Below, piece after piece: positions 17,495 to 17,985 of a stretch of 17,985 bases of DNA. The notes under the pieces are model-generated. The model saw only the letters and a program-made list of their open reading frames with translations, searched no databases and was not told the DNA's origin. Source of the stretch: Scleroderma bovista (Eukaryota; Basidiomycota; Agaricomycetes; Boletales; Sclerodermataceae); the NCBI GenBank assembly GCA_037178675.1, contig JAYMGJ010000653.1:1-17985 (forward strand), in the 5' to 3' direction. Position 1 is the stretch's first letter. The number at the start of each line of letters is the position of its first letter. A program made the position numbers and the translations under genes.

Positions 17495-17985
17495 TGTCAA
17501 GACCATGTCCAACTCCGGACTCTTATCCGGTTACTCCGGTCGCATCGCAGCACTACAGCTCAACTCCGGACCTCTGCGTGTCACTCCGGTCCCAGACGTG
17601 CACATACTCTTCCGCTAAGTGTGACCCTTTGCATTAATCCCTATCCAGTCGTTACTTCACTTCTCCGTCAACCCTGTAGTACCGTGAGTTCTCCGTGCTC
17701 TGTTTATATCTTCTACCTTGTAGTATTTTCTCCGGACCTTACTTATTTTCATTGGACCTGATCTAGTCCCAACGCCGGTTATCCCTTGTCCGCCCTTTGG
17801 GCTGTTTACTTGTCACCGTAAATACTCGACCCTAGTTCTCCGTAGTATAAGTACCCTGTACTCCGTCCTGTATACCTCAGTCTGAAATCAACTATAGTCA
17901 CTACTCCTGTTCCTGCTTGTCTCTGTCTCCTTCTGACCGGAACCTACGCAAGGGATCAATGCTCGATCCCCTTGTCGTTGAATCC
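17495..17985 (+). repeat. LTR of family X, 5' portion (right copy, cut by window end)
   Basis: It starts TGTCAAGACC after CTCAC and includes the region matching 1-453. ACTCCGG heptamers lie at 17512, 17533, 17563 and 17583, and a TATA-like TATAAG at 17846-17851. If collinear with the left copy, about 114 bases of the LTR lie beyond the window. What follows (CTCAC plus M gag, or an X internal region) cannot be seen. Confidence 0.85.

Noticed and set aside
1..17985. One giant 17.5-kb LTR retrotransposon with X as its two LTRs.
   Set aside because: The X ends face the wrong way: an LTR end is followed by CTCAC at the left and an LTR start is preceded by CTCAC at the right, so the duplications are inside, not outside. 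The interior contains several element families on both strands.

Overview
This window is a nest of retrotransposons from a filamentous fungus, most likely an agaricomycete (mushroom-class) basidiomycete. I infer this from the Ty3/Gypsy families, a 61-bp intron with GT..AG ends and a CTGAT branch-like site, and decay that falls almost entirely on CpG. I cannot name the species. I see no cellular gene, rRNA, tRNA or CRISPR array; every coding segment belongs to a transposable element and most are broken.

Layout, left to right. 1-567: end of a + strand LTR (family X). 568-1349: N-terminal half of the gag of a minus-strand Gypsy element (M). 1536-1674: 139-bp LTR of M. 1675 to about 1740: right part of an LTR assigned to a + strand element P. 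About 1741-2219: 3' LTR of a minus-strand chromovirus-type Gypsy element (Q), followed rightward by its polypurine tract, pol (2231-5981) and partial gag (5996-6652). About 6653-6984: a + oriented LTR-like piece (W). 6985-7555: non-coding. 7559-8101: minus-strand LINE reverse transcriptase fragment. 8175-8665: tandem repeat with a 217-bp period. 8985-9326: + strand LINE RNase H fragment. 9338-10819: P integrase plus chromodomain. 10919-11957: a spliced antisense gene carried by P. 12109-12259: P polypurine tract and start of its 3' LTR. 12260-12398: second M LTR. 12399-17494: M polypurine tract, pol and the C-terminal half of gag. 17495-17985: start of a second X LTR.

The most striking point is that the window is inside-out. 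Bases 1-453 match 17533-17985 at an offset of 17,532. The X copy ending at 567 is followed by CTCAC and the X copy starting at 17495 is preceded by CTCAC. The two halves of M's gag lie on the far sides of those sites, in reversed order. M's two LTRs are likewise outward-flanked by GCGT, and P's LTR is split around them. Each joins correctly only if the window is read as one period of a tandem array or circle. An attractive cause is unequal crossing-over between P LTRs after M, carrying X, had inserted into one of them.

Decay is dominated by CpG deamination. The two X copies differ by 16 transitions in 453 bp, 15 at CpG; the two M LTRs differ by 3 transitions in 139 bp, all at CpG. All 12 premature stops I can place are TGA, as expected from CGA to TGA. 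M has also lost a catalytic Asp of reverse transcriptase and the catalytic Glu of integrase, each explicable by one CpG-to-CpA change.

The second notable item is the antisense gene inside P. It has its own TATA box, a 61-bp intron, an Ala/Arg/Lys/Glu-rich N-terminal helix and a six-cysteine cluster resembling a fungal Zn(II)2Cys6 motif.
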